A DNA stretch of 64,000 nucleotides from Lumbricus terrestris (Eukaryota > Annelida > Clitellata > Crassiclitellata > Lumbricidae). Under the pieces are notes generated by a model. It did no database searches and had not been told where the DNA came from. It saw nothing but the letters and a program-made list of their open reading frames with translations. The stretch is from contig OX457042.1 of NCBI GenBank assembly GCA_949752735.1, forward strand, positions 33,402,789 to 33,466,788, written 5' to 3'. Shown here one piece after another: positions 1 to 12,227 of this stretch. Position numbers and translations under genes: made by a program. The stretch's first letter is position 1. The number at the start of each line of letters is the position of its first letter.

Positions 1-559
1 GCACTTGGTTCTTCGGGTATCGTGCTTCGTTGTAAAGTGAATTCTCATCGAATACATAACCTGACTGAAGCTTTTGGTCCCAGATAATATGCGAATATAT
101 ATTCAAAATGTAGTTCGTTTTTAGAATTTGTGGTTGAATCAGAGCACATGATTTAGAGTTTGTATTATTATTTATTATTTCAAAAATTTTATATAGCGTC
201 TTTTCAAGGTAGACTACTCAGAACTGCTCCCAGCCCAACCACGGTTAAATAGGACAGTTTTGCGATTATTTAGGAACAGAGTGGAGTGACATCTGGGAAC
301 TAAGCACCGTGTAACAGGGAGGCCATTCCAGGTTGTGGGACCAGCAACCGAGAATGAACAATGCTGTCGGAAAGCAGTCCGCGATGGAGCACATTGTTAA
401 AGTCTTGCTGGAAAAAATCTTAACTTCTTCCTCAAAAGTTTTTATGTTTTTATATTTATGCAGTGCAGGCATATAACGGAATTAGTTGTCTCTAATCTTT
501 GGAGGTTTAATCTGATGGCGCTGTGAAACCGAGTTCAAAGGATCAGTACTTCTGTTTAG
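1..559. other. TCERG1 intron with LINE tail
   Basis: This is non-coding sequence left of the first visible TCERG1 exon, whose acceptor is tctgtttag at 551-559. I see no exon in it. About 190-480 is a decayed antisense CR1-like LINE 3' end, listed separately. Confidence 0.6.
190..480 (-). repeat. CR1/L2-like LINE 3' fragment
   Basis: Read on the minus strand it matches the end of the better preserved LINE at 10297-11620: a decayed version of the VAGPTAWNGLPVTLR segment, then the ORF2 end and the tail with ctactcag and the tatagcg box. It lies antisense in a TCERG1 intron and is 5' truncated. Confidence 0.75.
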
Positions 560-3495
560 GTCCGTAATCCGGATGCGTCTTGGCGTGAGACTCGCAAGCG
601 ACTGCACCGTGACCACCGCTGGGGTCTGGCCAAATCCCTCGACAAGACGGAAAAGGAGAAGCTGTTCGAAGAGCAGATGGCCATTCTGAACAAGAAGAAC
701 AAGGAGATGTTCCATCGGCTGCTCGACGAAACCGTTGGCATCACGCTCACCTCCACCTGGAAGGAGGTCCGGAGGCTGATCCGGTCCGACCCGCGTTACT
801 CCAGGTTCTCCTCGCATGACAGGGTGAGTGTCTAAATGTCACGGTTTGGGTAGAATGATATTGGCATACAGGGTGGGCCAAAAAAGAACCCCCTACGGTT
901 TTTTGTTAATATCTTAACCAAAAGTAAGAATTTCGAAATGAAATTTTACAGGGTTGTAGACAATTTATATTTATACATCATGGCCAGATTTCATCAAAAT
1001 GTTTCAAACAGAACAAAAGTTATATCACTTTTAGTGAGGCCACCCACTGTTTTTTGACGATTCAAAAACGTAACGCAACATGTACATTGGTACACGTTTG
1101 TCTAGAGGGGAAAATAGAAATGTCTCGGCTGTAAAATATAACAATCTTTTTAGCAGAAATAATAGCTTTACATAGCAGGGCAGCAATTTCACGAAAACGA
1201 AGTAAACAACCACCACACAATCCAGTAGGTTTAACGGAAGCCTCCAAGACCAGACCATCAAAATGAACCAGTTGGCAACTGAAGAAACCGAGAGAAAAGC
1301 AGACCAATGCTAACAGACGAAACCAAAATGTGGTCTCTGTATAAAGCACCGTGCTGCCTTTATGTAGCCTACATATTCGTGTCATAGAGAAACGCAGTAA
1401 AGCCCATCCTATTATATAAGCACGTGTTAGGCATCAAGTGCTTAGTGCTTACGCATAAAAATATGCGTGCATGCATTCGTACATACATGTCTACATTCAT
1501 AGTATATCATTATTATTTGGCCTTGCTGTGGTTGGGAGCACCTCTGAGTAGTCCCCTTGCAGAGGCAGTATGCAAATGAATCAATAATTATGTTTGTAAG
1601 TACATGCCTGGTCACACAGAACGTGAATCTGATGTTCAGATAGTTGGCCAGCAGGAATGATGCAGTTAGTTTTCCAAGTGCTTCAAGGTCTAAGAGAAAT
1701 TTTGAGCCACTTTTTGAAGGAAGGAAGTGAATTTGAGCTATGAAGAGAGAGTGGCAGTCGTTTCCGTTCTCTCATTTCCCTGGGGCAGAGGCATGTAATG
1801 CACGTGAACTCGTAACTGTCTGCATCGTGGTTAAAATACAAGATTAACACTTGACAAGTCAATCCAAGTTGACATGCGGTACATCATTCGTACATAAAAG
1901 TTTCTGTGCTTACAGTTGCTACAGTGGTTGGGTATGATTATTATACGCTACTACACCGAAGTCTTGACTAACTCCTTGGTTTTCAGTTACCTATTTGTTA
2001 ATATTTGCAGAGACGGGAGAAGGAATTTCTCGATTATCAGCAGGAACGGCTGGCTCAAGCGAGATCCAACTTTAGAGATTTACTTAAAGAAACGAAACTA
2101 ATCACGTACAGGTGAGTCTGATTGGATTTTGACAGGATAGATGGAAGTGTAGCTGTAGTTTGCATGGGTTTTGCTGCTACGTAAAATAAAATCTGGATCA
2201 GTCCTCTCCCTCACCATCGGTGCTTCCCACCAACAGTTTTTGTGGGGTTTTGTATCTACTTTTCAGTTTGTGCCTGTACGCTGCTTTGATTTTCAATTGC
2301 TGCTAGTGCACTCTCTTTGTTTTAGCACTTTCGCATTGAGATGCATTGGTTTCCATGGTGTTTTTAACGGTGCATTCTCATTGTTGAAGGATTATAAACA
2401 GTCGAGATGTACTAATTGAAATTTTCTTGTTCTGTGCCTAGATCGGGAAAATTAGTCAGAGAATCGGATCAGCATTTGAAAGACATTATCATCGTTCTGC
2501 AGGTAACAACTTATCTAAGCCTTTTGTGACCTGTGCACCTTTTTGTAGCACCGTCTAATATTTTATATAATTATGTTAAAGATATCTCGATAACTAATCG
2601 GTAATTCAGTATTCATTAGTTTTTTTTTGGTTCATCTGTTGACCTTGATGACTGCCAGGGGTCATTCTTTATCCCACTGATCCATTTTCCAGTTTAATTT
2701 ATGTAATCTATTTTGTAACATTCTAACAAAATTCTGTGAATTTTAATTTTGTAATTATAAAGACTGTATTAGCCACTATACTGATGTCCTACTTAAAACT
2801 ACACAGCAACTGCTTCAGTGTGATTTTCCTTGTAGTTTCTCTTGCACATTTGCACTGCATTGCTTTTTGTGCAGTCAAGCATTTTTTGCAATCAAATTAT
2901 GCAAAACTTCAAAAGCACCTCTCGAACAGTTACTGGATGGCTATGAGCCTGATAGGTAGATGGCAAGGGTGATTGCATTATTAGACCTGCAGGGGTAAAT
3001 ACCCAGGAGCTGGCTACTTTTAAAGGCCGGGGTTAAGTTGTCACACGTACATACAAAATTAATGATTTATGCTTTTTAGAAATTTCTCGTGAGGCTTTAA
3101 AATAGTTTAGGGGCCTGTGACTGCTCTGCCTAGGAAGCCAGGAATTTCTCTATAATAACAATAATAATAATCTTCGTTTAATGACTCAATCTGACAAAAC
3201 GCAGATTCGCAGAATGATTACAGGTACAGGTTATACGAAATACGGCCCACTTTAGCACGACACGCAGTTCCGCTTTACAGCAGTGGGCTTAATTTGATGT
3301 TTGCACAATGTCTGTTTCATGTAAGCATATCTCTGATTACATATCATTACATTTTAGAACGATATGCGATATCTCGTGCTTGACTGCATCGCTGACGAGC
3401 GTCAACAAATGGTCATGGCATACGTTGATGAAGCCGAACGCAAAGGACCTCCACCGCCACCAACCGCATCCGAACCGTCTCGAAGAACAAAATAA
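560..3495 (+). CDS. TCERG1: TCERG1 (CA150) transcription elongation regulator, last four exons
   Basis: Four exons in phase: 560-823, 2011-2111, 2442-2502 and 3358-3495, the last ending in TAA. TCERG1 is a nuclear WW/FF-domain protein that couples RNA polymerase II elongation to splicing; FF domains bind phosphorylated partners such as the polymerase CTD. The first exon encodes the end of one FF repeat and the start of the next, with conserved words LLDETVGITLTSTWKEV and DPRYSRFSSHD. Exon 2 reads RREKEFLDYQ and FRDLLKETKLITYR, exon 3 SGKLVRESDQHLKDI, and exon 4 NDMRYLVLDC and the family's proline run GPPPPPTASEPSRRTK just before the stop. These match the extreme C-terminus of animal TCERG1. 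Splice sites are GT-AG (gtgagtg, gtgagtc, gtaacaa). The WW domains and earlier FF repeats are outside the window. The product call is firm; exact ends rest on phase and consensus. Confidence 0.95.
869..1060. repeat. Tc1/mariner-type terminal repeat remnant
   Basis: It starts with cagggtgggccaaaaaagaa after a TA dinucleotide, the type of end seen in Tc1/mariner elements. It resembles the ends of the elements at 47154 and 48545. I found no second terminus or transposase, so it is likely a solo end or deletion derivative in a TCERG1 intron. Confidence 0.55.
1510..1590 (+). repeat. CR1-like LINE extreme 3' tail
   Basis: It contains ggttgggagcacctctgagt followed by a cttg-gaggc box, the ORF2 stop and 3' tail shared by all LINE fragments here. 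It is a very short truncation product inside a TCERG1 intron. Confidence 0.6.
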
Positions 3496-3518
3496 TATAA
3501 CAAAGGACAGAACACCGG

Positions 3519-3542
3519 ATGTGTGTGTGTGTGTGTGTGTGT
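3519..3542. repeat. (GT)n microsatellite
   Basis: An uninterrupted GT run lies about 25 bases after the TCERG1 stop codon, probably inside the 3' UTR. Confidence 0.9.
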
Positions 3543-4029
3543 GCTGACAGTTTTTAGGTGTGGATGGCGAGTTTCTTTGTTGCAACATTGGTGGAATTTG
3601 TTGAAGAAGTGACTGTAATAACAGTGGACTGATGTAAAAGAAATTATGTTTAAGTGTTCAACTGGTGCATATGGCAACTATCATTGACGTATGATGTTTC
3701 ATTGGAGCAGGTGTTTGTTTGTGGTGTTGCTGTTGTGAACTGGAATGCACACGCAGCTCACACTGTACATAATACATCATTTCTGCTTAAGCCGGGTTGC
3801 ACGGAAGACGTTGTAATGCCACAAGTCGCTTAATTGCAGTGTGAATGTAAAATGCGGCGTATTTTATGCTTGCTTTTGAAATGATTTTAAGTTTCTAAGA
3901 TTTATTGACTGTAGTAATGTCACTATTTTAGTTTACATCACATACTGTGGTGTATAATCCGAGCACACTGATTTGATTAAGCCAACAGAAGACAGTTCAA
4001 TCTGTAATTAAATGTAAATCATTTCGAGG

Positions 4030-4260
4030 TCTTGTTTAATCATGGGCGAATGGTTACATACTTGCACGAAGAGCAAAAGGCAGCAGATTCAAACCCGCTG
4101 GCCCCACAAGGTCGGCTCGGCTTTCTACTCCTGAGTAGGAAAATGGGTAAACTTAGCAGTTTCCGTGTGCAGGTAACCTTGGGTTTGGCGGAATGATCTG
4201 GCCACCTACCGCCGATTTGTGACAATGCCACCTAAGAGGACACCGGAGATCAGCACTGGG
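4030..4260 (+). repeat. tRNA-derived SINE-like element, family 2
   Basis: A B-box-like segment (agattcaaaccc) follows an A-box-like segment (gcgaatggtta) at tRNA spacing. A similar arrangement recurs at 35340-35490 with ggttcaaaccc. The copy is degraded and there is no cloverleaf, so it is called a SINE fragment and not a tRNA gene. Confidence 0.45.
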
Positions 4261-5199
4261 CCCAAACCTTGTGAACCGAGTATGGGCAATACCTTTACCC
4301 ATTATGAGAATTGTAGAACCCAGAATGAGAATTGTCAGACGTTCATTTCATGTGGTGTGACTTTACTATGACATCCTAAGAAAGACTGGGGTTAAACCCC
4401 ACAACTCCCCTGACAATTCTCACTCTGCCTTTACCTTTAATCTGGTTGGTTGTGCATGTAAAGCTGACCACCCAGGTTTTGTATAGGTAACATTTTACAT
4501 ATTTTTTTAACAATTATAAAATTACAGAGTAAAATGTAAGATTTTCATATGCTACAATTTACAGAAGAGCAGTCCCAAGAGGCAGCCATGGCTATGATTA
4601 AGTGCTGGGGACTTCACATTCTTCACCTCAGCACATGAAAGTCTCCCTCGCCATCGTTAACCTCTCTAGCTTAAGCTACATTGGGCAAAGCATTGTGTGG
4701 ACAATGCTTTACCCAATAAGTAAAATCTTATATATAATTATATATATATATATATTCGTTTAATCAGAAATCAGGTTGACAAGCCGCAACACAGTTACAA
4801 GATGAACGGGAAAATAGCTATATATGAAAAATAAAAAATAAAATGTTTGTACATTGTTCAAGAGTGATAGATGTGATTGCTAATATAAACACTGTTCACA
4901 TACTGATCATGACATTTCAAGGTGTTTGCAAAGGATTTTGCACCAGGTAAATTAATTGAAAATACCGTATGGTGACTCACTACGTAAAAATTTGCAGTTG
5001 CCTTTCTACTCAGTGGTGCTCCTGACTACAGCACAGACATTGAGGAGTTTCACGCCGAAGTGCACGAGCCAGTGTTTAATCTAGTCCCAGTGCTTTGTGG
5101 GCAAATCAGGTTTCGGGGGGGGGCGGGGGGCGGATAATTGGGCCAACTATTCGGCCGACCTCGGCAAAGATCTTTGCGCTATCTAGAATCTTTATAAAA

Positions 5200-5480
5200 T
5201 CAAATCGGATGTAGCAAACAGTTGGAACACCGCCACTGGTCGCATTCTGCCAGTGTCAGTCCCATGCCTGGATAAAGGAGAGCAACACTAATCAATCATC
5301 TTTGATATGGCAGTGTCGTTAAACATGTAACAAGCATAACAGTTGGTAATTAATTACATGCCAGAGGGTCGTAGTATAAGTAGGCTAAATAGGCTACGTT
5401 AAACTTAACTGCTTGGTTAAACTTTGGCACTGCGGCGGTACCAGCCCGGAACCTAGATAAAGGAGAGCGACGCTAAAAGC
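5200..5480. repeat. Dispersed repeat containing the word cctggataaaggag
   Basis: The words cgccactg, cagtgtc and gcctggataaaggagagc, then atggcagtgtcgttaa, recur in the same order at about 11990-12130. A shorter version is at about 5430-5480. This is a dispersed family of about 140 bp, perhaps part of a SINE or a LINE 5' end; its class is unknown to me. Confidence 0.5.
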
Positions 5481-5891
5481 TGTTTTATGTTACCCTGCAT
5501 TATTTTGGCATAAGCACAATCTTTTAAAAAAACTTTGTATGCCACTGAAAGTCAACATAATCATCGTAATCGTAAACTCGAAATTTCTAAAGCGCCACTC
5601 GAAAGCCAAGCGCGGGGCACCAGCTTATTCACGAGCGCTGCGTTGAGTTAGAAAGGTTGTCCGTGAGAGTAGTTTGTGGTGGTCCGGGTCGAGTTACCAT
5701 AGGATCAGAATCAAATGCGTAGAGTTAGAAGGGTTGTCCGTGAGAGTAGTCCGTGGTGGTCCGGGGAGAGGTCAAACGACCAATTAATAAACTGTAGCCT
5801 ATAGCCTAATAATTGTGAACCAATTACATTTGCGTCTTCGTTCTTCCACTTCAAACATCTTCAAATCCTAAAGGCCTATAGTATAGCTATA

Positions 5892-5937
5892 AGCACAGAA
5901 TAGATAAAGCGTAGCTACGCTTTATCTATTCTGTGCT
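5892..5937. repeat. 46-bp perfect palindrome
   Basis: The two 23-base arms are exact reverse complements with no spacer (centre gtag/ctac at 5914/5915). It lies in intergenic DNA upstream of the REL-type retrotransposon. Confidence 0.9.
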
Positions 5938-6599
5938 ATAAGCTAATAATTAGCCTATATTCTTCGTCTTCAGGTATTTTTCGTCTTGTGTCAGAACGGT
6001 TTCTGAGTTAAATATCAAAGCAGTGCCACGGCATTGAAAAAGACAAGCAATTGAAAAACCTGATAAAAACAGTCTGCTATTTGTTTAATGCTGCTTTTGT
6101 ATTTAGGCCTATCCTACTCTTTTGTTTTGTTTGTTTAATTGGCTGCTAATGTGATTTTGTGTCACTGTGCTACTTTACGCCATTGTAAATGATGAGCGTT
6201 TGTCTCGTGCTATTAGATATTACTTACTTAGGCTACTTATTGTCACAAAGCAGCCCACTGCTTTGCTAAATCTATTAGGCCTAGGCCTACATATTTAAAT
6301 GGTCAAGTAACCGCGCCCATTACGTCATAATGCACGTAGTTATTCTTTACATAAAATGACGTAGGCCTACGTAAGCTATATATAGGCTCTATATATATGG
6401 TTGCCAAGACAATATGCCAAAACTATATGCCAAAACTTTAAAATTATGCCAAAACTAGTTTTGTCGACGGCAACGGCCTCTGTTGTCATAGACTGTCGTT
6501 ATGGATCTGTGACGTCATTGTCGTCATATTAACTTCTATGAAAATTACGTCATAGGCCTAATGAATCTGGAACAGAAGACTCCGACCAACGACCTCACA

Positions 6600-9500
6600 A
6601 TTAATTATATATATATATATATCGCTTAGGCAGCTACACAACAAGGACGGGAGGGTTCATCTACACGGTCCTCGAAATCAACCTTGCCCAGGGTCGCATA
6701 GGCTACCTCTCGGAGCGGGCCCTAGCCAGGTTGACAATCAAGAGTTAATCGATCACCGCCAGACGGATAAGGTTGAGTCGACGCCGCTAGATGCAAATAC
6801 AACTTTGGATTACATAGATGGAACGAACATCAACAGTTGTCAACCAATTCCCGCAAGTACATGTAATTACTCCAAACACCCATGCATACAGTTTAAACTC
6901 CTGCGACACATCCCGAAAGGAGCCCTACCCTGCACGAGTCAACTCTTGACGACTATCATCAACCGACTCATTTCAGATCCCACACAACTGGACAGCTGGA
7001 GATGCCTTCTGAGCTTCGGTGCAGTGATACTAGAGCAGCCTAGACATGGAGGCAAGCGTCATAACCTGACGTCTATCATTAAGAAAAGGACAACAGAATT
7101 CTTTGATACCTGGCACACCAAGACAGAAACTATCTTCGATGATGAGCAACAGCTTCCCCAGACGAGGAGGAACAACAAAACCTACGGCAGTGATCAGTCC
7201 CTCGCGGCGGCAGTATCGGCAAAACTAGAAGATGGAAATATTAAAGCTGCCGCAAGGATACTTTGTTCAGGTGATACTCCTGCCGTGATCTGTGAACAGA
7301 CATTCGCAGATCCACAAGCAAAGCATCCAATCCCCCCATCGGACCATCTGACTGCTCCACTTCCACCTGACTGTCAGGCGATCCAACTTACAGAGTCGGA
7401 GCTGCGTGACCTCATCCGCACTTTTCCAGCTGGGTCGTCGGGAGGCCCGGATGGACTGCGACCACAGCACCTTCTGGAGATGATTAAATCTGAGGATGCA
7501 GGCCAGGCTCTTGTCTCTGCAGTCACAGCACTGATCAACTTACTGCTGAAAGGTATTTGCCCGCAGGATATCAGACCGGTACTGTTTGGAGGAACGCTGT
7601 TCGCCCTCAAGAAGAAAACAGGTGGCCTCCGACCCATTGTGATTGGATACCTATGGCGCAGATTGGCCTCCAAGGGAGCCAACTCTCACTCAGTGCCCAA
7701 GATTTTGTCTTATTTATCACCTAAACAATTAGGCGTCGGTGTTCCAGGCGGAGCGGAAGCTGCAGTTCATGCTTCACGTCGATTCCTGGCTAAGCTGGAT
7801 TCAAACGCCGTCTTCGCGTGAAGCTAGACATATCAAATGCTTTCAATAGTCTGCATCGGGACCGTATGCTGGATTCTGTCAACTCTCTTCTACCAGAGAT
7901 CGCATCTTACTGTCATATGGCTTATGCAGAGACTTCTAACCTAAAATTTGGTAAATACACGATAGCGTCTATGGCCGGCCCACAACAGGGTGATCCGCTT
8001 GGCCCTTTGTTGTTTTGTCTCCCGCTCCAACCGGCTCTCCTCAAGTTGACTTCTCCTCTAGCCTTCGGATATTTAGACGACATATCCTTGGGTGGACCAT
8101 TAGCCATGGTGGAAGCAGACATAATTTCGCCGGAGATGGAATGTGCAGCATTGGGCCTTGTATTCAACAGAGCAAAATGCGAAGTGACAGCCGTTGATAT
8201 GCATGAGTTAGTAACACGCATCGGTTTTAGACAGTTCACGCGCGTGAACCCAGACTTCATTTGTCTCTTAGGAGCACCACTCTCCACTGGGTCGGCTCTT
8301 CAAATCGCACTCGACACCAGAGTGGAGGAGCTAAAAAGAGCTATGATTAGACTACGCCTAATAGCGCGCCAAGATGCGCTGCTTATTCTCAAAAGCTCTT
8401 TGGGCTCCCCAAAGTTACTATACAGTTTGCGTTGTGCGCCGTGTGTGGATCATCCCACCTTGCTAGAGTACGACCTGTGTCTTCGAAAGGGCCTTGAAGA
8501 CATTTTAAACATCAACTTGTCAAATTCTCAATGGCTTCAGTCAACCCTCCCCATCAGCATGGGAGGACTAGGAATACGCAGGGTGTCTTCGCTGGCGCTT
8601 CCCGCCTTTTTGGCATCGGCCGCGAGCACCCTCGTCCTCCAGTCCGACATAATCGGAGTGCTCGACTTTCAGCCGGACCCGCAGGTGCAGAAGCTGATGG
8701 TGATGTGGCAGGAGGAACTAGGTATCAAAATCACAGAAGTCTTCCCAACTCAAATGCAATCTCAATGGGACAACCCACTACTGCAAAAGTCATTCTCGGA
8801 ACTATCCAACTCACTCACAGACAAATGCGACCAGGCCCGTTGGAATGCAATCACGACTCAGCACGCCGGAGACTGGTTGCACGCCTTGCCTATCACTTCT
8901 TGCGGTTTGCGATTAAGTGACGAAGCTATGAGGGTGGCAGTTGGTTTGCGCTTAGGAGCTAACATTTGCGAACCACACACTTGCATTTGTGGCTCACTTG
9001 TTACAGCAAGGGGTGAGCACGGGTTGTCTTGCTCGCTAGGTTTTGGCCGTATGGCCCGCCATGGTACACTGAACGATTTGATATACCGTGCTCTTATTAA
9101 AGCTGGATACCCGGCGGCCAAGGAACCTCAGGGACTGGTAAGATCGGACGGCAAACGACCGGAGGGAATCACGCTCATCCCATGGAAAGCCGGCAAAGGT
9201 TTGGTGTGGGATGCCACAGTGGTGGACACATTGGCACCGTCTTACCTTACCGCTTCAGCCATCCGAGCCGGTTCAGCAGCTAGCCTGGCGGAGGACAGAA
9301 AGAATCAGAAATACAGTGCCCTCCTGGATGCTCATGTTTTCGTCCCGGTGGCTTTGGAAACCCTAGGCCCAATCAACGACAAAGGCCAAGACTTCATCTC
9401 AGATTTGGGCCGGCGTCTAACACAAGCAACCGGGGAACCCCGAGAATCAAGTTTCTTGTTTCAACGTATTTCTATGACTATTCAACGCTATAATGCTGTG

Positions 9501-9640
9501 GCTTTCACAGGTTCATTTATTAAGCCCTTAATTGACATGGATGAGGGTGGTTGGACTCGCCCAAATGCACACAGCTGTTGCACGTGCTGTTTGACTGTTT
9601 GATTGTTTGCAATATTTGTTGAAACAATAAATATGTATAA
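6600..9640 (+). mobile_element. REL-endonuclease (R2/CRE-like) non-LTR retrotransposon, 5' truncated
   Basis: The element carries a reverse transcriptase, a CxC...HxxxC knuckle and a restriction-like endonuclease in the order typical of R2/NeSL/CRE-type elements. Both ends abut AT dinucleotide runs (about 6605-6623 and 9645-9730). The 5' side stays open in frame up to the AT run with no ATG, so it is truncated. Its coding region is more GC-rich than the DNA around it, which fits a fairly recent insertion. The clade is not resolved. Confidence 0.8.
6805..9602 (+). pseudogene. Reverse transcriptase / REL endonuclease polyprotein, frameshifted
   Basis: Two overlapping frames cover one protein: frame one to 7821 and frame two from 7818 to 9602. 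The break is at about 7815-7821, just before RT motif A. The first part has the RT fingers (GSSGGPDGLRPQHLL, GGLRPIVIG, GVPGGAEAAVHA). The second has motif A (KLDISNAFNSLHRDRM), motif B (GPQQGDPLGPLLF), motif C (YLDDISLGG) and the RT thumb. It ends with the knuckle CICGSLVTARGEHGLSC and the PD-(D/E)xK-like stretch RPEGITLIPWKAGKGL followed by WDATVVDTLAPSYL. Relatives usually have RPDG where this copy has RPEG. The frameshift makes the copy non-autonomous. There is no ATG near 6805 (that codon is TTG), consistent with truncation. Confidence 0.85.
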
Positions 9641-9971
9641 TAATATATATATAATTAATAATTATATACGTAGGCTATATATATAACTAAATTTATATAT
9701 TAAATATATATATATATATATATATGTATATATTTGACATCGACAAGAGCATGTTTCAGGCTCCTGTTTGTTAGCTGTTTATGAACGATAAAGTCATGAA
9801 AATTTCAAAAGTCCTTTTGCAGAGTAGCAGAATAACAAAGTTTTATGTAAAAGAAACATGTTTCGTCTTTATATATACATGGTCTTTACTCTTTACCATC
9901 AGGGCCGGATTAACAAATGTGGGGGCCCTGTTCGGTAAACCTGTGGGGGCAGGGCCCAAACCTTACAAAAG

Positions 9972-11947
9972 CCAGTGGCGGCGCCAGAATTTCAGTTTGG
10001 GGGCTGAACTTTCGCGGAGGAAATTTTCCATTTTCATCTGCCAAAATTTCTGATGACCCTTTTTTAGTTTTCCGAAAATTTTGGACAAATGATTAAAGAA
10101 AAGGTCGTCAGAAAAGTTTTCGGCTCGAAGGCGTCGGCTTATTCGCCAAAGTCAGACCCGGCAACTTTTCAAAACCACTTTCAGCCCTGGCCTGGATATG
10201 GGCATCGTCGTCCCCAAGCCACAAACTTTGGGGGACCGTTCCCCTAAGTCTCCCCATGAGTTGTAGCTGCCCAGCTCACCCATTACCTTAATAAAAATGA
10301 TCTCCTTCCATTTTTTCAATCAGGTTTCCGGAAAGACCACTCCACAGAGACTTTACTTCTTGCCTTCTTTCGGATATATATATATGGCCATAGACAACTC
10401 CCAGGTCACCCTTTTGGCATTGTTCGATGTGAGCGCAGCTTTCGACACGGTTGACCATGGTATCCTTTTAACTAGACTTTCTATCTCTTTTGGCATCTCA
10501 GGAAATTTTCTCAACTGGCTTACTTCCTACCTTCAGGACCGTTCTTACACTGTCGCTTGTGGGGCTACTAGATCATCCTGGGCACCTGCACCGTTTGGGC
10601 TGCCCCAAGGCTCTGTCCTAGGCCCCCTATTATATATAATATACACTGCAGACCTTGGACCACTCTTACTGGCAAATTCAATCCTTAGTCAATCCTATGC
10701 TGATGACCTCCAGGCATAATATGTTCACTGCCCAGCATCTGCCGCTACTGATGCGGTTCGAGAAATTTGTAGGGCTATGGAAACCCTGGAAGCCTGGATG
10801 TCTTCTAACCGTTTGCGACTGAACCCTACTAAGACGCAATAATATCTGGTTTGGGACGCGTCAACAACTTGCAAAAATTGACATGAAAGCCTTAAGCATT
10901 AGAGTTTCCTCTGATTACTTTCTCACCTTTTGTGCGGGACCTTGGTGTTATTTTAGACCAAGAGCTAACTTTCACTCGGCATATAAACCTACTATGTCGA
11001 AGCTGTTACTACCAGTTACGTCAGCTTAAGGTGGTCTCCCGCTCTCTGTCTTTTAGTGCCGCCTCTACTCTTGTTCACTCTTTCGTAGTTTCCCACCTTG
11101 ACTACTGCAGCATCCTCTATCATGGACTTCCGGCTGACCGGATTGGCTGCCTGGAACGCTCTGCGGCGCGACTTGTTGGCCATATCCCAAAATATGGCCA
11201 TGTCTCATCCTATATGCGGGATATCTTAAACTGGCTCCCTTCTCCACAGCGGATTGCATACATGGTCTGTGCCCTGGTTAGGCGGTGCATTGAAGGACTA
11301 GCCCCACCCTATCTGCGAGAACTCTGTTGTTCCACCTTGGGAGTGCAGCGTCGATCGACCCTTCGATCGGCGAACCACGCTGAGCTTCTGGTTCCCCGCT
11401 CACGGACTGCTATCCGACAGCGTCGTTCATTCTCTGTTGCAGGTCCTACAGCTTGGAATGGTCTCCCTGTTACACTGCGCTTAATTCCCAGGGGTCACTC
11501 CGCTCTGTTCCTTAAGAACCTAAAAACTGTTTTATTTAGCCGTGGCTGGGCCGGGAGCGCTTCTGAGTAGCCTACCTTGAAGAGGCGCTATAAAAATTTC
11601 TGAAATAAATAAATAAATTGAATAGGCCTACCCCATCTCCCAATGTAGGCCTAGTTGTAGGTCTATAGGACTACCGGTGTAGCCCGCAGCAGGCCGTGCA
11701 TTCTTATCACGGGTCGGCGGCATGTTTGACCTATCTGCAGGTTAGGCCTACGCCTATAATTGACCCGGTATTCTATTAGGATAAACACTTTTCGCTATGA
11801 TAGCATACTGTAGTCGATTTCGTTGCTGTTGGTCACTGCATGTCTAGCCTAGTTTGCTCATTTCGAAGTAAGCAATTGCAGAGATTTTCCGTTTTTGCTG
11901 GGGGCTGAGGCACTTTTAAGGGGCTAAGCCCCTAGCACCGCCTCTGT
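9972..11947. repeat. Possible DNA-transposon ends flanking the CR1 LINE
   Basis: Near 9973 is cagtggcggcgccagaattt, and near 11930 the roughly inverted gcaccgcctctg; next to each is a gggggctga box in the outer part. They look like imperfect terminal inverted repeats of an old hAT-like element into which the LINE inserted. I found no clear target duplication, so this is weak. Confidence 0.35.
10297..11620 (+). mobile_element. CR1/L2-like LINE, 5' truncated and broken
   Basis: Reverse transcriptase motif A (FDVSAAFDTVDHGILL), motif B (GLPQGSVLGPLLY) and motif C (SYADDLQA) are readable to 10719. A stop follows YADDLQA and the frame is broken to about 10930. The C-terminal part reads on from RDLGVILDQELTF through SHLDYCSILYHG to FSVAGPTAWNGLPVTLR and ends GWAGSASE with a TAG at about 11570. 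The 3' end has the ggcgctataaaaat box and a short aaataaat tail, typical of CR1-clade elements. This is the best local reference for the many 3' fragments in the window. It is not capable of moving. Confidence 0.85.
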
Positions 11948-12227
11948 CCATTAGGCCTACATAATACAGCGAAACCTTTTTGTCAACAAACTCCGCCACT
12001 GTTTGCATTCTCGCAGTGCCCGTCCCAAGCCTGGATAAAGGAGGATTGAGGGGGGGGGACACTAATCGGATTTGATAATAATTTACGGCAGTGTCGTTAA
12101 CAAGCCTAACAGTCAGCACACAGCATGAAATTACATGCAAGGTGTGTGCCTCTAAGTCGGCGTTCACGACGCGTAAACAAGAGCAGAAATTCTTGAACTT
12201 TGATCCTCGTCAATTTGTTGCTTAGCA
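11621..12227. other. Intergenic DNA upstream of the small gene
   Basis: It has runs of taggcctac-type words (about 11625-11760), a DNA-transposon-like end (about 11895-11947) and a copy of the cctggataaaggag dispersed repeat (about 11990-12130). The promoter of the small gene must lie here, but I see no clear core element. Confidence 0.45.

Larger units (their letters stand above)
3496..6599. other. TCERG1 3' flank and repeat-rich intergenic DNA
   Basis: After the TCERG1 stop comes a GT microsatellite (3519-3542) and presumably the 3' UTR. Next are a tRNA-derived SINE-like fragment (about 4030-4260), an AT run near 4737-4755, two copies of a dispersed repeat (about 5200-5480), a roughly 50-bp direct duplication (about 5640-5765) and a perfect palindrome (5892-5937). 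The right part is dense in short words such as taggcctac. I see no further coding exon. Confidence 0.6.
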
